Shown here in pieces: positions 38,359-51,400 of a stretch of DNA of 64,000 bases. Made by a program: the position numbers and the translations under genes. The notes below the pieces were generated by a model that saw only the letters and a list, made by a program, of their open reading frames with translations, did not search any database and had not been told where the DNA came from. The stretch comes from Hermatobates lingyangjiaoensis (lineage: Eukaryota > Arthropoda > Insecta > Hemiptera > Hermatobatidae), in the NCBI GenBank assembly GCA_026182355.1, contig JAPFBL010000070.1:1918501-1982500 (forward strand), given 5' to 3'. Every line of letters begins with the position of its first letter. Position 1 is the first letter of the stretch.

Positions 38359-41300
38359 CAAATGCATTAGTGAATTTGATACATTGCAGGATTCACTTTA
38401 TAACATCATATAGAATATTTCTAATAATATTTATTAAGGATATTCTACCTTATCAAGGAATTTTTTTTTCAAATATTTTCTTAAATCAGCCAACAATATC
38501 ACATTGTTATCCAAAAAAAAAAAAAAACGATGTAACCATTGTTATATAAGTTAAATTTATTCTTACCTAAGCTTATATTTGAGTAATGATATTTAAGGAG
38601 TATATGAAATGGTACTGACTCAGGGCCGATGCATCAGAGCCATTTCTATATGTTAGGTTGCACAAAATTCATCACTCAAGAGATCTAGTATCATCCAAAA
38701 TTTGATGTTTAGATCATCATAACTAAGTCTTCTCTTCAGGCAATATTTGATAAATATGATTACATTCTTCCTAACAATATATTTTACCAGGAGACCATAA
38801 TTCATTTTAAGAAAGCAATTCAGGTAAATTTCTGCACCAAAAATATGCAAATAAGTTTATGAATAACACAAAACTACACTACAATTCAAAAATATATTAT
38901 TATTAATATTACCATTATTATTATTATCAATTAAATTAATTATTGAATTTCATATAATATTAATGTTGTAAATTGGTAATAGGTTGTTGACACCTACAAC
39001 CTATGTAGGAAATAACTACGACACCAGTTCTTTAGTCTGTTACAATATCTGACTCTTGAAATTATAGATGTTAGTGAATTTTTTGGTTCTAGAAAGGAAC
39101 CGAAGAAAAGTGGTTGTTTTAGTTGGTATTCTGGATTAATTGGTAGCCTAGAACAACGTCCGTAAATTCATCTCACCTACTAACCCCAAAAAAAATTCTT
39201 GTTACTATAATTTGTTTTTATTTATTTATGGATGAATATATTTTTATAGTAATTATAACAGTACACTTATATATTAGGAATGTTTTCTCTTACCCAGGAA
39301 GTGATCATCAAATATTTTCCTAAATCAGCAAACCTTTTAATTATAATCTTTAACATTTGAAAGTTTGCTTTTGAAACTAAAATAATGACAGAAAAACATG
39401 ATTTACATTTATTTTTATTCTGTCAGCCGGTCAATACATTATTTAAATATATAGATTGATATAGCTTCTCGACCACTGATTTTTAAAATTCAAAGATGGT
39501 TTTTATGAGGATTTTGGTCTAAAGAAATTATACTCCTGTTTGTACCACGACATTTTGCCAAAAATTGTTTGGCATTTTGAAGGTTAAAAACAATTTATTA
39601 ACAACATAAATAGTGAAAACAAATAGAAACCACCAGAAAACAAAAATCACAAAAAAAAAAACAAACCATAAAACACCAAATAAAGTAAAAAAAGAAAACC
39701 ACAAAAGGACCACAAAATAGTCGGTATTATTGTTTTTTTAAGAAACCATTTGTTGTTTAAATATAATTACTTATTATTACTCATTAAGACTAAACAAAAT
39801 TTTAAACATATAAGCAATATAAAAAAAATAATTCTCCCAGTATACCTCTAACAGAGCATTCAAGAAAACAAAGAGACAATAGCAAACACAATAAGCAAGA
39901 AAATTAAAAAACAAAAAAAAAGGTAAAATGAACGAAATTAAGGAGAAAAAACTACAAAATATTATCTTGTTTTTGAGGAAGAAACTATTTACGGTCCAAG
40001 ACACTATCTACCAGCATCATATCAGAAACGAAGACAAGGGAAGGTTACATAACCACAAAACAACAACAAGCTACACCTCCAATTTCAACCTGAACTAGTT
40101 AATAGAACTTTTGAAGGAGATTGGAGTAAATGTGACTAAGACTGGATATATCCGCTATCTTATTACAGGCCGTTAGTGTTTTCATAATATTTATTATTTC
40201 TTTGAAATGACTCTTTTTTGTGTCTTTATCATATTCTAGAATTTTTGTGTCTTAAAAAGTAAACGAATGTTTCTTTTTACATGCATGCTCGGCTAGAGCA
40301 CAAACTGTTCTTTTATATCATTTTTATGCTGTATTATCTTACTTTTTAAGTATTTAGTACTTTATTCAAAACAAAAAAAGAAAGATGAGGCCACAAAGTG
40401 AAAAATATTTCAAAAAAATAAGATACAAAATATAAAAAAAAATTAAAAAAGTTTGTTTTATGGTTTAGCCCAATTAAAATGTTGGTTTGAAAGAACAAGA
40501 TTCTTGATCAGAAGTTTCACTACTATTAAAAAATAGTATAAAAGTACTGTCATACCATAAGAGCAATGTATTACCAGCCTTAAACATCATTTCATTGTAC
40601 ATTACTTTAGCCTAAACTTTAGAGCAATTTTTTTCAATGTGCATTTGATACAGATTGTTCTACTTGCATTGATAATTATGTCACTTCAGACTCATCTAAT
40701 ATTCAGTTATTTCTAATAGCACTAGATATCAAATGTTTTATATTGCCCAGAAGTAGATTTTGTATATGGGAACGTTTCTAATTGTTGGAAGTGGATGTAA
40801 AATTCACACTTTGAAAACCTTTAAAACATACGTATAAATTTAAATTATATATTATTTATAATAACCACAATACCATATATTCAATCAGATGTGTTATCTC
40901 GAAATAATTAAAGATTTAATTTTATCTAAACTTAGTAAAATGATAACTCTTAATGCGACAGGCGTTAATAATCGTGATATTTGGTCACAAACGGCAATGC
41001 CTTGTAACTAAAAAGAAATGGTGTTGCTACACAGAATATTGTGAAATACTAACTGGTGTACAAACAGAAACAAGAGCACATACATTTTAATTTCTGATAG
41101 ATAGTTGTAATTCACATAATTACTGTGTTTCCTAGAGTTTGGGATTCGTTTAACAATAGTTTCTCGGCAGTTTGTCTGTTTTATCACTATCACGCCCATA
41201 CAACCTCTTATCACACCGGGTCACCAACCTTTATTGTATAGTCAACACTAATAGTTAAGCCTTTCTATTTCCAACACGTGTTTTCTTTCAGCCAATAACT

Positions 41301-44232
41301 TAAGAAATTGATATCAATTAATTTTTTTTTAAGTTATCAACTTTTTCATCTATTTTATTTATTAAAAATTTATTTTTTTAAATTTGTTTTGATGTTAGTT
41401 TATTTTTATGTGTGAATATGTCACGTCTCCGTTTTCAATTTTCATGGGTGTTCCTTACCAAACGAGGATGACATGGACCAGGAATACGTAGTGTGAGGAT
41501 ATTAAGACCACCACAAGCTTTAACTAAAAAATAAATAAATAAAATAATATATATATAAGTTTAAGCATATGAGATAAATTTATATGGTTGTCAAATAAAA
41601 GTAAACCAATTGATAAATAAGAAAGGTTAAAATATAAAAAAATTGATATAATCAAACAAAATAAATTCAATGTAAGTGAATAGAGGTTAACTTGGTGCTC
41701 AGGCAAAACAAACAAGCACACATACACTGGTACTCTCTGCTGTTACCCGCATATATGTGTTCTTTACAGGTCACATGCAGAGCTCATCATATCCTCTTGT
41801 CGTGCTCTTGGTTGACACTCCTGTACTTTGGTAAGGAGAACACCCGTAATCACTGGAAAACAGAGATATAACGCATACAGTAACAATTATCTGACTAAAT
41901 TTTAAAAAAAAATCGGTTAAGTAATTATTAATAAATAAAATAAATGGACATTTATATATTAATGTTGGTATATTAAATATATACCTACATTTAGTGAGGT
42001 ATATTAAACATTTTAGCGAGTTGGTATATTAAATTACCAACTGTTTCGTTAAAGTAAATCAGGTCTTATAAATCTCCGAAGCAAAGGTTGGTGACCTGAA
42101 GTGATAAAGTTTGCGTGAAAGTGATGGTGATTGGACAGAGAAACTGCTGTGATATTATTGTTTAACGAATCCAGAACTTTCGAAAACCAATCACATAATA
42201 TACACAGAGTGAATATTATAGAGTGAAAAAATAATACCTTTCAACAGTATGCAGGACTGCATGCAAAGTAGTGCATTCATTTCCTAGCGAAGAGTTCGTG
42301 GATATATGTACAACAATCAAACAGAACTGTGTTATAATTGTAAATTTCACAGTTTTAGACATTATATTGACAGTTTGATCAACAAAAACACCTCCAGATA
42401 CAAATGCCCCAATATACTATGCACGTCGAAAAATTTAATATAATTTACATCTTGAAATACGGAAATACTTTTGAGATACGAATAGCTAATACTGGAATGC
42501 CAGCAATAACCCGGCTACCAAATAATGATTCAGCCATCATTACTAAACTTTACCATTCAGTAAAAATGATACATTTTAGCGTAAGTAATCAACAAAATAT
42601 TTAAAATTTAAAAAGAAACACACAATAATAGTTTAGAGGTTTATGAAACTCTCTCACCCTCTTCCTCCATACTACATACACGATGCTCTGTCATAGCGTA
42701 GGTGAGTGTGAAAGCATGTTTAATTAGCTATTTTGACAAATATATCATGAATACAGTAAACATTGAATTTATTTTATATTGCATTCATATTTGGTTGGTA
42801 TTTAGCCCATGTTAATTATTTGGGGTGCAATTTCGTACCTCTGGAACGAATAATATTTCCATAAATAACTATGGAAAAAATTAATTTGATGTACGATTTT
42901 TCTGTTATAAAATGATCGTCATTGAACGAAGTAAACTCCTATATCGTTGTACCTGTGTATTTGATAATATCAATTGGATGTTAAAGTTGCTCCAATTCCA
43001 CAGTTCCTGTTCCGTGCCATAACTGCCAATAAAATAAAAAAAAAATAATAATGCAATCAAACAGAAAGTATATAGACTAATATTTGGAGGCAATAGCTAT
43101 TGTCAAAAAGAATACCTGAGGAGATGAAGCTCCCATAGATTAATCACCGTCAGATGCATTGTGCCAGACCTTTGTTGTGCTCGAACAAAGCACCGCTGCT
43201 ACAAGATCCTTTGTTCACAGTAATTTCAATCCATATTCAGTACAGTGAAGACATATTTATTTCTTAAATTTATTATTTAGTTTTACCGAGCTTTTACTCT
43301 CACTTAATAATTCATTCGTTTTTATTATAAAATAGTTTTTTATTATTACACAACTATTTCTTTTTTCTTTCAAAGAAAGCTAATATTACAATAATATTTT
43401 TATTTCACAAGCTCCAAAAAACAAAATAAAAACCAAGTTAGTTTAAAGGTAATCAAAAGTTGATAATAATGTAAAGAAATTAATAGAGAATTCTAAATTG
43501 TCAATCTGTTTAGCATGCAAATAACTTTATTAACACCTAATTTAAATGCATTGAAACAAAGTTGGATTTTAAATTATACACTTCAGTGAAAATTTTTATT
43601 CCATTTTTTTTTTTACGTAACTATGGTCCAGTTATAATTTAACTATGTTACATCAAACTTTGTAATATCACAGGATCAATTTTTTTAGAAATAAATTTTG
43701 GAAAAAATAAATATTAAATGAATTTTGTGAAAGCTACAATTCTGTTGTAGTTAGATATGAAACGAGAATCAGATGTTCAAACTTTAAAATGGTTAAAGTT
43801 GTTAACATGCCTAACTCAACAGCTAATTTACTTTATGAATAATTAATGTAACTTGAATAAATTTTAAAAATTTATTTTCTTTTTTGAATTAATTACAACT
43901 CTCCAACAAATCATCTCCTGGGAGTTAATTAAAGTAAGTTACCTGTCACACAGTGAATGAACTCAAAAAAACATTCACCGTTCAAAAAGATAGTTCAATT
44001 ACTTTCCTTGTCTGATTCATTTTTTTTCATAGAACTCATTTTTACTACTTTATTTCATAGAAGGTGTATAACTATTTTACTGTGGCGTAAAAGCTCGTTG
44101 TACCAGTGTACCAGTACAACGTGGAGAGCCACAAAACTAAAATCTCAATGAAGATTTATCGAAAATAAAGACCAGAATGTTATTTACTTGGATGAATTTC
44201 ATTCTTCACAATATATGTAGAAAATATTAATC
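38359..44232. other. Intergenic AT-rich DNA
   Basis: No confident gene. Around 39464-39600, sequences such as TTTTGCCAAAAATTGTTTGG resemble the inner inverted repeat at 45447-45724. A 61-bp segment at 41770-41830 has an acceptor-like TTTACAG before it and a donor-like GTAAGG after it, with two open frames, but no recognised product. Confidence 0.5.
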
Positions 44233-44830
44233 AGGTATTGTTTTCTTGACCACAAATTACTAATAAAAACTTTTTCTTCTTCTTGGAGTTTGGTCAGGGT
44301 TAGTATAGGAATGAGCTTTTTTCCAACGTTTCGTCTTTATTTTAAGACATCCTCAGGGCTATAAACTAACAAAAAAACAATGAACATTTGTCATATCTAC
44401 TTTACATTCTTTACATTCGATGTAATGTACCTCTCTACATTCTGTAATATAGAGAGGTACATTATTTATTCATCCTTGCAATAATTAACTATTATTGCAA
44501 ATAGTTAATGTTGCAATGTTATCTTAGTTTATATTGCCAGGGATTAATTGTAATATATATAAAAAAAACAGTGTTTCCAATAAATTTCGCTGGGTAGTAG
44601 CACAGGCAATGACAGATAACGGGTTTTTTGGTTCGGAATTAGAAGCTAGCCTTGAGTAAGTAAGTTTTTTGAATTTGTTATGGTGATTGTAAAGTAGATA
44701 TGACAAATATTTATTGATTTTTGTTAGTTTATAGCCCTGAGGATATATTAAAATACAGACGAAACGTTGGGTTGAAAGATGATTCCGTATATTAACCCTG
44801 ACCAAACTCCAAAATGAAGAAAAAGTTTTT
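44233..44830. mobile_element. Inverted-repeat element with 12-bp flanking repeat and two hammerhead-like motifs
   Basis: Arms of ~145 bp (about 44265-44408 and 44691-44830) are complementary end to end, starting AAAAACTTTTTCTTC and AGTTTGGTCAGGGTTA. Each arm carries a hammerhead-like core in opposite orientation (44323-44358 minus and 44735-44770 plus). AAAATATTAATC flanks the unit at 44221-44232 and 44831-44842. The centre has two smaller palindromes (44424-44463, 44475-44505). It is probably a non-autonomous PLE derivative made of two opposed terminal repeats. Confidence 0.75.
44323..44358 (-). ncRNA. Hammerhead-ribozyme-like motif in left arm
   Basis: CC (helix I), CTGAGGA, extra T, helix II GTCT/AGAC, GAA, self-complementary ACGT, H17 = T at 44325, GG (helix I). 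All invariant core bases are intact, but helix I is only 2 bp before a mismatch. The opposite arm (44735-44770, plus strand) keeps CTGAGGA, GAA, ACGT and T, but helix II has decayed. Confidence 0.55.
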
Positions 44831-45103
44831 AAAATATTAATCTATATTGCAATTTCACTGTAAGTCTCTATGATGTTTACAAAAACAGAGTGGTTTCTAC
44901 AGTAAAACCTACTGTGTTAATTCTGTGGTAGAGAATTATTGTTGACCAGATAATAATTGTGAAGGAAGTGATAAAAATAAAGCTTATGATACTCCAGAAT
45001 TGGGGCTTCTAAAAACTTATGATGGGTGGATCAAGTGATAAGACTTGTGATATTATAGGGTTGTTTGTAATAATAGAAAGAGAGTATAGCTTATTGACTA
45101 GAT

Positions 45104-45993
45104 AAGGGTTGGGCAAACGTTTTGGTTAGAGGCCTCATTGACTTCAAAAATGTATCAGGCGGACTTAAGTGAAAGATGGATCTCAACTCATAAAGCTTAA
45201 TGACAATATCCTCTTTTCTGAGTAACTCCAGAAACTCATCCTATTGAAGGTTGGCTATCACCTTGAACACATTTAAGAATTTTTAACAGTTTTCACATTT
45301 CGTCTCAAAGATAATTACAAAATTAGTAATATGCACTAACTGTAATATTTTTTGAATCAACGTTTGTACCACTTTTACTAAGTATGAATAGGCTAGAGTA
45401 TTAAACTTTTTCAACAGTTTAACATCGTTTGTTGTTTCAATCTAGGTTTTTGAGGATTAAGTGCTAGGTCCAAAGAATTAAGTGCTGATTATAAGTAGAC
45501 GTTTTGCCAAACATTGTTGGTCATTTTTAAGGCTTTTTTGGTGAAGGAACTACTTAAGTTAGATGCATTTAAGTTAAAATTAAGTATTTTTTCCTTCAAA
45601 AAAAAAAGTCTTGAAAATTCCAAAAACAATTTTTCATGAAACGTCGGTTCATAAACTTTGGACCAAAATAATTTTTGATTTTGACCATAAAAATAGTTAA
45701 TTCTTTGGACCAAATCCTCAAAAACTCAGTTTTATTTGAAGAAGTGGTCGACAAGCTTTATCATTAATTGTTGTTTACCTGTTTCACAAGTAAGATAGTA
45801 TTTTTGTTAGGTAAAAACACGATTAATTCAGTTTAATATACTGACGTTGTATACTGAGTTTTCCAGTTATTCAAAAAAGATAAAAAACTAATAAAAATAT
45901 GCACTAAAAAATTGAGACTGTGACTAGGGGCTATAAGTCTTGAAGAACTAGCGGGCCGTATGTGACCCTCGGGTCATAGTTTTCCCACCTCTG
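45104..45993. mobile_element. hAT-like non-autonomous DNA transposon
   Basis: Left end AAGGGTTGGGCAAACGTTTT; the right end, on the other strand, reads CAGAGGTGGGAAAACTATGA then CCCGAGGGTCAC. Both match the CAGNGGTGGGCAAACTATGG / GGCCCGCGGGCCACAT terminal pattern common in hAT elements. An 8-bp flank, GACTAGAT (45096-45103) and GACCAGAG (45994-46001), is an eroded target-site duplication; the duplicated right flank near 47880 reads GACCAGAT, a 7/8 match. No transposase is visible. Confidence 0.75.
45447..45724. repeat. Inner inverted-repeat insert within the hAT-like element
   Basis: TTTTTGAGGATT, then GGTCCAAAGAATTAA, at the left (45447-45483) recurs as the reverse complement at 45699-45724 (TTCTTTGGACCAAATCCTCA). 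Probably a MITE nested in the hAT element. Related sequence occurs at 39495-39600. Confidence 0.6.
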
Positions 45994-46769
45994 GACCAGA
46001 GCAAGATTTTTCAGCTTTCTTTAATGCTCATAGTAATCCTATTTATATTCATTCTAATATAGAGTTACAATATAATAATTTTACAAAATTAATAATAAAT
46101 TTCAATGATTATGTCTGGAAAATGATCTCTGGTTGTTTGTTTTATGTAATGAATTAATTTTAGTCTTATTCTTTACCACTCTTTCTACTCTCTACAAACA
46201 CACAGACAGTCGAATAGTGTAGGTTTTGAAGACTCTGATGGCCACTCATTGATCCATCTCTGTTTTGGATATAAACGGTGACTTATGGTATCACCAATTT
46301 CTTAAATTAAAATTAGAAAAAATATAATTATATCATATAAAGTAAAATTTTTCTCACTAAAAAAAATAAATTTATGGAATGAAAAAAAAGAAACTAATGG
46401 GGAGTTACTTATACTAAACCTTATTACTTTGTAGCCTTAATGTAAGGTGTTATGCGATCCGTGCCGAAGGATGGATGATGCAGGGGTTACTGTATTATGA
46501 ACTGAGTCTAAAGGGTATCAGGCGAACCCCTTGATTAAATAGCCTTACTCCGGTATGCGGTGCTCTCCCCGAGTGGACAAAATACCACCGATAGAGATAC
46601 AGGGCTTTTCCCCTGTATGATACTAAGGAGAAAGAAGTCCGGAGACTATCCTCCGGAAGCGCAGAGGGCCCAAAAGCGCTAACTAGTGGGTGCCAATTTC
46701 CCACAAGTGCACCTAAAGACCCGAAGAAGACCCTCCCGATAAGGTTGCTTTTTCCCGAAAGCTAGGGAG

Positions 46770-47001
46770 CCTGAATGGGCATTATCAAGATGGTTTGATC
46801 AGATTCTGCAAAGAAGAGGAAGATTCACCGTTGCACCTGCTGACTGACTGTAAGGTACCTTTGCAGCAGAGAGGTAGGTGCTTCGAGACACACAACAAGA
46901 CATAGAAAAACTTTTACCGCTGGAATCAGCAAAAGTGCTGAGCTTCTTGGAGGCGTTGAAGCTAACTGCTGGGGTACTTTAGTACAGAAGAGGGGAAGTA
47001 C

Positions 47002-47037
<36 letters not shown>
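46770..47037 (+). mobile_element. 3' end of a (TAA)n-tailed LINE (I-like)
   Basis: In one frame: RFCKEEEDSPLHLLTDC, the Cys/His-rich C-terminal end found after RNase H in I-supergroup LINE proteins. After a frame break comes KVLSFLEALKLTAGVL, then a stop and (TAA)n at about 47005-47037. (TAA)n tails are typical of I-clade elements. 5'-truncated; the GC-richer stretch 46443-46769 in front is probably part of the same or another element but was not identified. Confidence 0.65.
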
Positions 47038-47038
<1 letters not shown>

Positions 47039-47813
47039 TTACTTTGTCACTTGCAGTGGATTAATTTAAAGTGAACCAAGAATAAGAATGGGATGGCGAT
47101 TTGTAGCTTTATAACTACATTATCATTATGTTTGAACTTTTCTTGAATTAACAATTGTTACATCATCTAATATGCCACTCAATTAATAGTGTTTATTTTA
47201 CTCAATTTCTTAAGATGTTAGAGGGCATTTAAGGTATATTAATTCAGCAATAATTTTTAAAAGAAATTTCTTTTCTGCAAGGAAATTTTTTTAGGAATAT
47301 TCATATATTTAAATCTACAGCATCACTTGTATGACTTATCAACATCTATTTAGGAATATGGGTCAGTATTGCATACTAATACCCACATATATAAATTTAC
47401 TGACTTCTGTGATAGAAGCTCGTGTCGTGAATGATTGACGAATAGAACAAGCTGATAATTACAGATAACAGAACCTCCTGCACCCGGATGGTAATTGATT
47501 ACTCCAACTTTCGTCGACTTTCTCCAGTGAGGTCAATACCGCCTGTGTCCATCTCAATGCCCTAATAAACTCTCTAACTACCTTCGAGTCATTTGAACAC
47601 TTAATCTTTGAACCTAAAATAAATATGCCCTACTCAAACGAAATGATATCAGTAATCTGTTTCTATTAGTTTAACGTATTACATATTTAGTCCTAATTTT
47701 TAAATATGCGCAAAGTTAGATCCATTAAACTCAAGATAAAATTCATACAAAATTTGACATCAGACGGCTGACATAAAAATTCCCACAATATTACTCTTCA
47801 CTTGTGGAGATTG

Positions 47814-47985
47814 GCTAGGGGCTATAAGTCTTAAAGAACTAGCCGGATGTGGCCCTCGGGTCATAGTTTTCCCACCTCTAGACCAGATTTTTCAGCTTTC
47901 TTTAATGCTCATATAATCCTATTTATATTCATTCTAATATAGAGTTGCAATATAATAATTTTACAAAATTAATAATACATTTCTT
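47814..47985. repeat. Duplicate of hAT right end plus its flank
   Basis: Matches 45923-46096 in the same orientation. The match continues ~95 bp past the transposon end into the flank (TTTTTCAGCTTTCTTTAATG), so this arose by local duplication rather than by a second insertion. Confidence 0.8.
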
Positions 47986-48540
47986 TTCTTTTTTATGGAC
48001 ATACGTCCATAAGTCTTCCTACTAGATCCCATATTTTTATCTCAGTTATGTGACTAAACTAGTTCTTTGCATTCTACTTTTTTCCTTAATATGTATTGTG
48101 GGTAAAAGCTCATTTTAATTCTAAAAAGGTTTCAATAAGCCATAAAAATACCTAAAATAACTATTTTTGTTCATTAAATCAATAAAATTTCTACTTCATT
48201 TGTTTTTGATATTTGAGAAGGAATTAGGTCGAGGTAATTTTAAACTGGTTTATTTTAGTTAAGGTACTTAAACTTGAGTTTATGTTGCATGGTGCGAATT
48301 ACAGCTATCAAAAATTTAATCTTCATGAAGAAGCAGACATATGGAAGGGACTGCAACATCAAAATGTAGCTTCCATTTAATGTCAAATGTGAAGTCTTCT
48401 TTTATGACTACATCTGGGTTTAAACAATGACATTTATCAGTGGATATTTCACAGACTTAAAAATTTATATATATTTAAATATCTAAACGACAAATATATA
48501 TTGTCAAATATACATATGTATATATACAAAATTGTCACAA

Positions 48541-48700
48541 TAACACGTGACATAAATATTCAGGAAACCCACCACAAACGATTGGAAATAATCGCTGTGA
48601 GGCCTTTCGTTTTCACATTGTCAGAGGACGTGAAAACGAAAGGCCTCAGATCGATTACCTTCAATCATTTGTGATGAGTTACCTGAATATATAAATATAT
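48541..48700. repeat. Hairpin element with hammerhead-like remnant
   Basis: Arms 48556-48616 and 48630-48690 pair (ATATTCAGG with CCTGAATAT, and GAGGCCTTTCGTTTTCAC with its complement), and (TA)n follows. The plus strand at 48621-48648 reads CAGAGGA, C, GTGAAAAC, GAA, AGGCCT, C: the family layout with a perfect palindromic helix III but U4 changed to A. Confidence 0.65.
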
Positions 48701-48748
48701 ATATATATATAAAACAGATTCAATAATATATCGACCGTTTGATAGAAT

Positions 48749-48868
48749 GGGTATGTTCTCTAATCGGGGTTCGGTCAATTTTCGGTAAATAAAACCGAAA
48801 CGTTGGCAACGAGAGTTTGATTTTTTATCCTGAAAATTGACCGAACCCCGATTAGAGAACACACCTAT
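48749..48868. repeat. Hairpin element (CGAAACGTTGGCAA family)
   Basis: 36-bp arms (48749-48784, 48832-48868, GTTCTCTAATCGGGGTTCGG and complement) with a loop containing AACCGAAACGTTGGCAACG. The element at 54940-55260 carries the related CCGAAACGTTGGCAATG. (TA)n tracts lie on both sides. Confidence 0.65.
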
Positions 48869-48973
48869 ATATATAAATATATATATATAGGTAATATATA
48901 AAACTCCTAATTGCATCAGGAGTTCTCCTCAATGCTACATGATATAAACTTCTGACCTACATGGAGGTGTCAG

Positions 48974-49110
48974 GGGCCAGCTTAGCTCAGTTATTAACGT
49001 ACTCGCCTCTGAACTGATAGAACCGGGGTTCGATTCCAACCTGGCCCGCTATTTATTCATGCGAGAGGTGAATAAATCTGAGCATTTTGTCCCTAGGAGA
49101 AGGATGTTAA
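48974..49110 (+). mobile_element. tRNA-derived SINE, 3'-truncated copy 3
   Basis: Keeps the whole tRNA-like head (A box region TAGCTCAG, perfect B box GGTTCGATTCC, acceptor-like GGCCAG/CTGGCC) and ~60 bp of the body. Similarity stops at GAAGGATGTTAA, so the LINE-like tail is missing. Confidence 0.85.
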
Positions 49111-51040
49111 TATTACATAATATACTATAAGGAAATGAATCATATTATTTTATCAATCTATCAACAGACTAGAAAACAAGAAACATGATGGCCACTTGGT
49201 TTGCATTGCAAATCCAGTCCAAATCTGACCCAGTAAGAAAAAGAGTAGAGTTAGAAGTGTACTACTACTGAGTTGTGAATCTAGTTCATCAAGATACGGT
49301 TAATGCAAACTCAGTTCTGCAAGATCAGATTATGGTAGAAGCAAAGAAACTACGACACTTCACTTAGCTCTATCATGTCTCAAAAGATAAAGAAGATGAA
49401 AAATAAGTGAGAAAACGCTATGTATTATTTTATGAAAGGTAGTTATATCAAACTTTTTTATAATTATAATGCAAGACAAAAGCAGAGAAAATGTATTAGC
49501 GCAACAGTGACTTATGAAAAATTCCTGTAATTTCAAAAACTTCTTGGAAAAACATTTAAAATTACAGTTATTGATAGTAAAAATATATCTGACAGTTGTA
49601 ACATATTAAAATGTTCGTTGATCCCACAACTGTAGCATTCATGTTGGCCGCATTATAACCAACCCTACAGATCAGTAGGTATCAAAAAGTTCAATCGAAT
49701 ATTATGAACTTACTAGACTTCCCGTGACCCTTTGTGTCCCTCAGAAATTATGACAGTAGTTGTTGAAATAAATTCACCAAACATGATTCACAGGGATAAT
49801 TTTAATTGTTGTTTGTTGTTATTAAGGCACGGAAACAGATACTTATATGGCCCTAGCTTTGGATATAGTATTGTTAACATGATTCAAGATATACACACAG
49901 TAACTATATTTAGCAAAATAAAAATCATTTAAAAGTAAAAAAAAATATTTATTTTATCGCGTAAATAATAAAACATCAATTCAGGTTATATACACAATCA
50001 AATTGATTTAAAACATACATGTATTGTAACATGTAAATTGAAATATTCTATTTATTAACCAAACTTAAAATAACATTAATGAAAGGAATGTGTCATTATA
50101 ATATTACCTTAGAACATTATCTGACAGTTTTGTTCAAGTTTGTTTCTAAAATTATACACTTTTAATCTATAATGTAATAGTTTATTATTGGTTACATTTA
50201 TTTATAATACATTTGCACAACTGTTATCGGTGAGCATGCAAGTCTCTGGGCTACCATGGCTCCATGCCTTTACTTTATTACCATTGTTTATATTATTCAA
50301 ATTATTCAAATTCAAATTTATATTATTTTAAATTTTTTTTTCTGTTATGTAAATTTAAAGAACACAAGTCAAGTTAGTAATATTAAAATTTCATTTAAAA
50401 AAAAAATTTTCATTGATTTTACAATATAATACATCATAATTAACAATTTTTTAAATGTCTTAAAAAGAACAATATCTTAAAGAGAAAAAAAATAAAACCT
50501 GAGTTTACAAAAAAAGTGTCATATACAAAGTAATAAAAACAGAAAATAAAATTCATAGAAGCAGTTCTTTTTATTAGAAAATAAGACCATAGAATTTCAT
50601 TAAGACTGTAGTTTCATTAGAAAATATTTTTTTTTTTATGTTTTCCTCATGGGTAGTAACCCTACCATGAGGGAGTTTATTTTTGTTAACCGGTTTCCAT
50701 TTGAATACAGGTTTTCTCATTCAGTGTTATTGAACAGCATATATGTAGTTATAATTCATCAATTGGTAGGCTGTTTATAAAATCAAAGAAGTCATAGAAA
50801 ATATTAAACTCTTCGAAACGAGATACGATTAAGTTTATCCTTACGAGAGACTTTTACGTTACATGTTTAGAGTAGTGAGACCTAATTATATTCAATTTCA
50901 TTACATTCCACTTCTTTATGTAAGTAGAAAATTGAAAACAAGACACGTTTGGGTCCTATGATGACTGTAACACTTAAAAAGACTATCTAAATGTGATCTA
51001 TTATATTGTTTAAACATAACAAGAATATATACAGGAAACT

Positions 51041-51116
<76 letters not shown>

Positions 51117-51280
51117 CACCTATTTATAGTTTTACCCAACCAGTACTGCTTTTCTGAATTTCTGTTTATATCTTCTCCTAATTCTATACTTTAAGACCGG
51201 GTATGGTTGACAGCACTGGCGTTGCCGGGTTGGTTACTTGCCGTTGCGTCTACAACGTGCTTGGTCTCCCATTCTTTTTT
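49111..51280. other. Intergenic AT-rich DNA with (TA)n
   Basis: No gene recognised. A long (TA)n lies at about 51042-51114, and a short hairpin at about 50648-50672 (TCATGGGTAG and complement). Confidence 0.5.
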
Positions 51281-51311
51281 CTCCTGAAGACGGATTACCC
51301 GAAAGTTTGAG
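51281..51311 (+). ncRNA. Hammerhead-ribozyme-like motif
   Basis: CTC (helix I), CTGAAGA, extra C, helix II GG/CC with loop ATTA (one more unpaired C), GAA, AGTT as helix III with one G.U pair, H17 = T at 51308, GAG (helix I). Core bases intact. It lies in a GC-richer patch (about 51196-51360) bounded by (TA)n at both ends (51042-51114 and 51367-51398). Confidence 0.5.
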
Positions 51312-51364
51312 TCTGTAAGTGTGTTTCCCTACTTGGTGTGTTGCTCTTTGTTAATCTCGAACTC

Positions 51365-51400
<36 letters not shown>

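Noticed and set aside
41770..41830. 61-bp exon with TTTACAG and GTAAGG borders
   Set aside because: Too short, no recognisable product, and no partner exons in phase; splice-like borders are common by chance.
46495..46704. Minus-strand 69-codon frame
   Set aside because: Sits in GC-rich retroelement debris before the (TAA)n-tailed LINE end; no domain recognised.
48780..48830. Additional hammerhead at the CCGAAACGTTGG site
   Set aside because: GAA, ACGT and T are present, but no CUGANGA lies upstream in the loop, so the core is incomplete.
50916..51119. Frame with Ile-Tyr repeats
   Set aside because: Translation of a (TA)n tract; unlike the tract at 20457 there is no endonuclease context.
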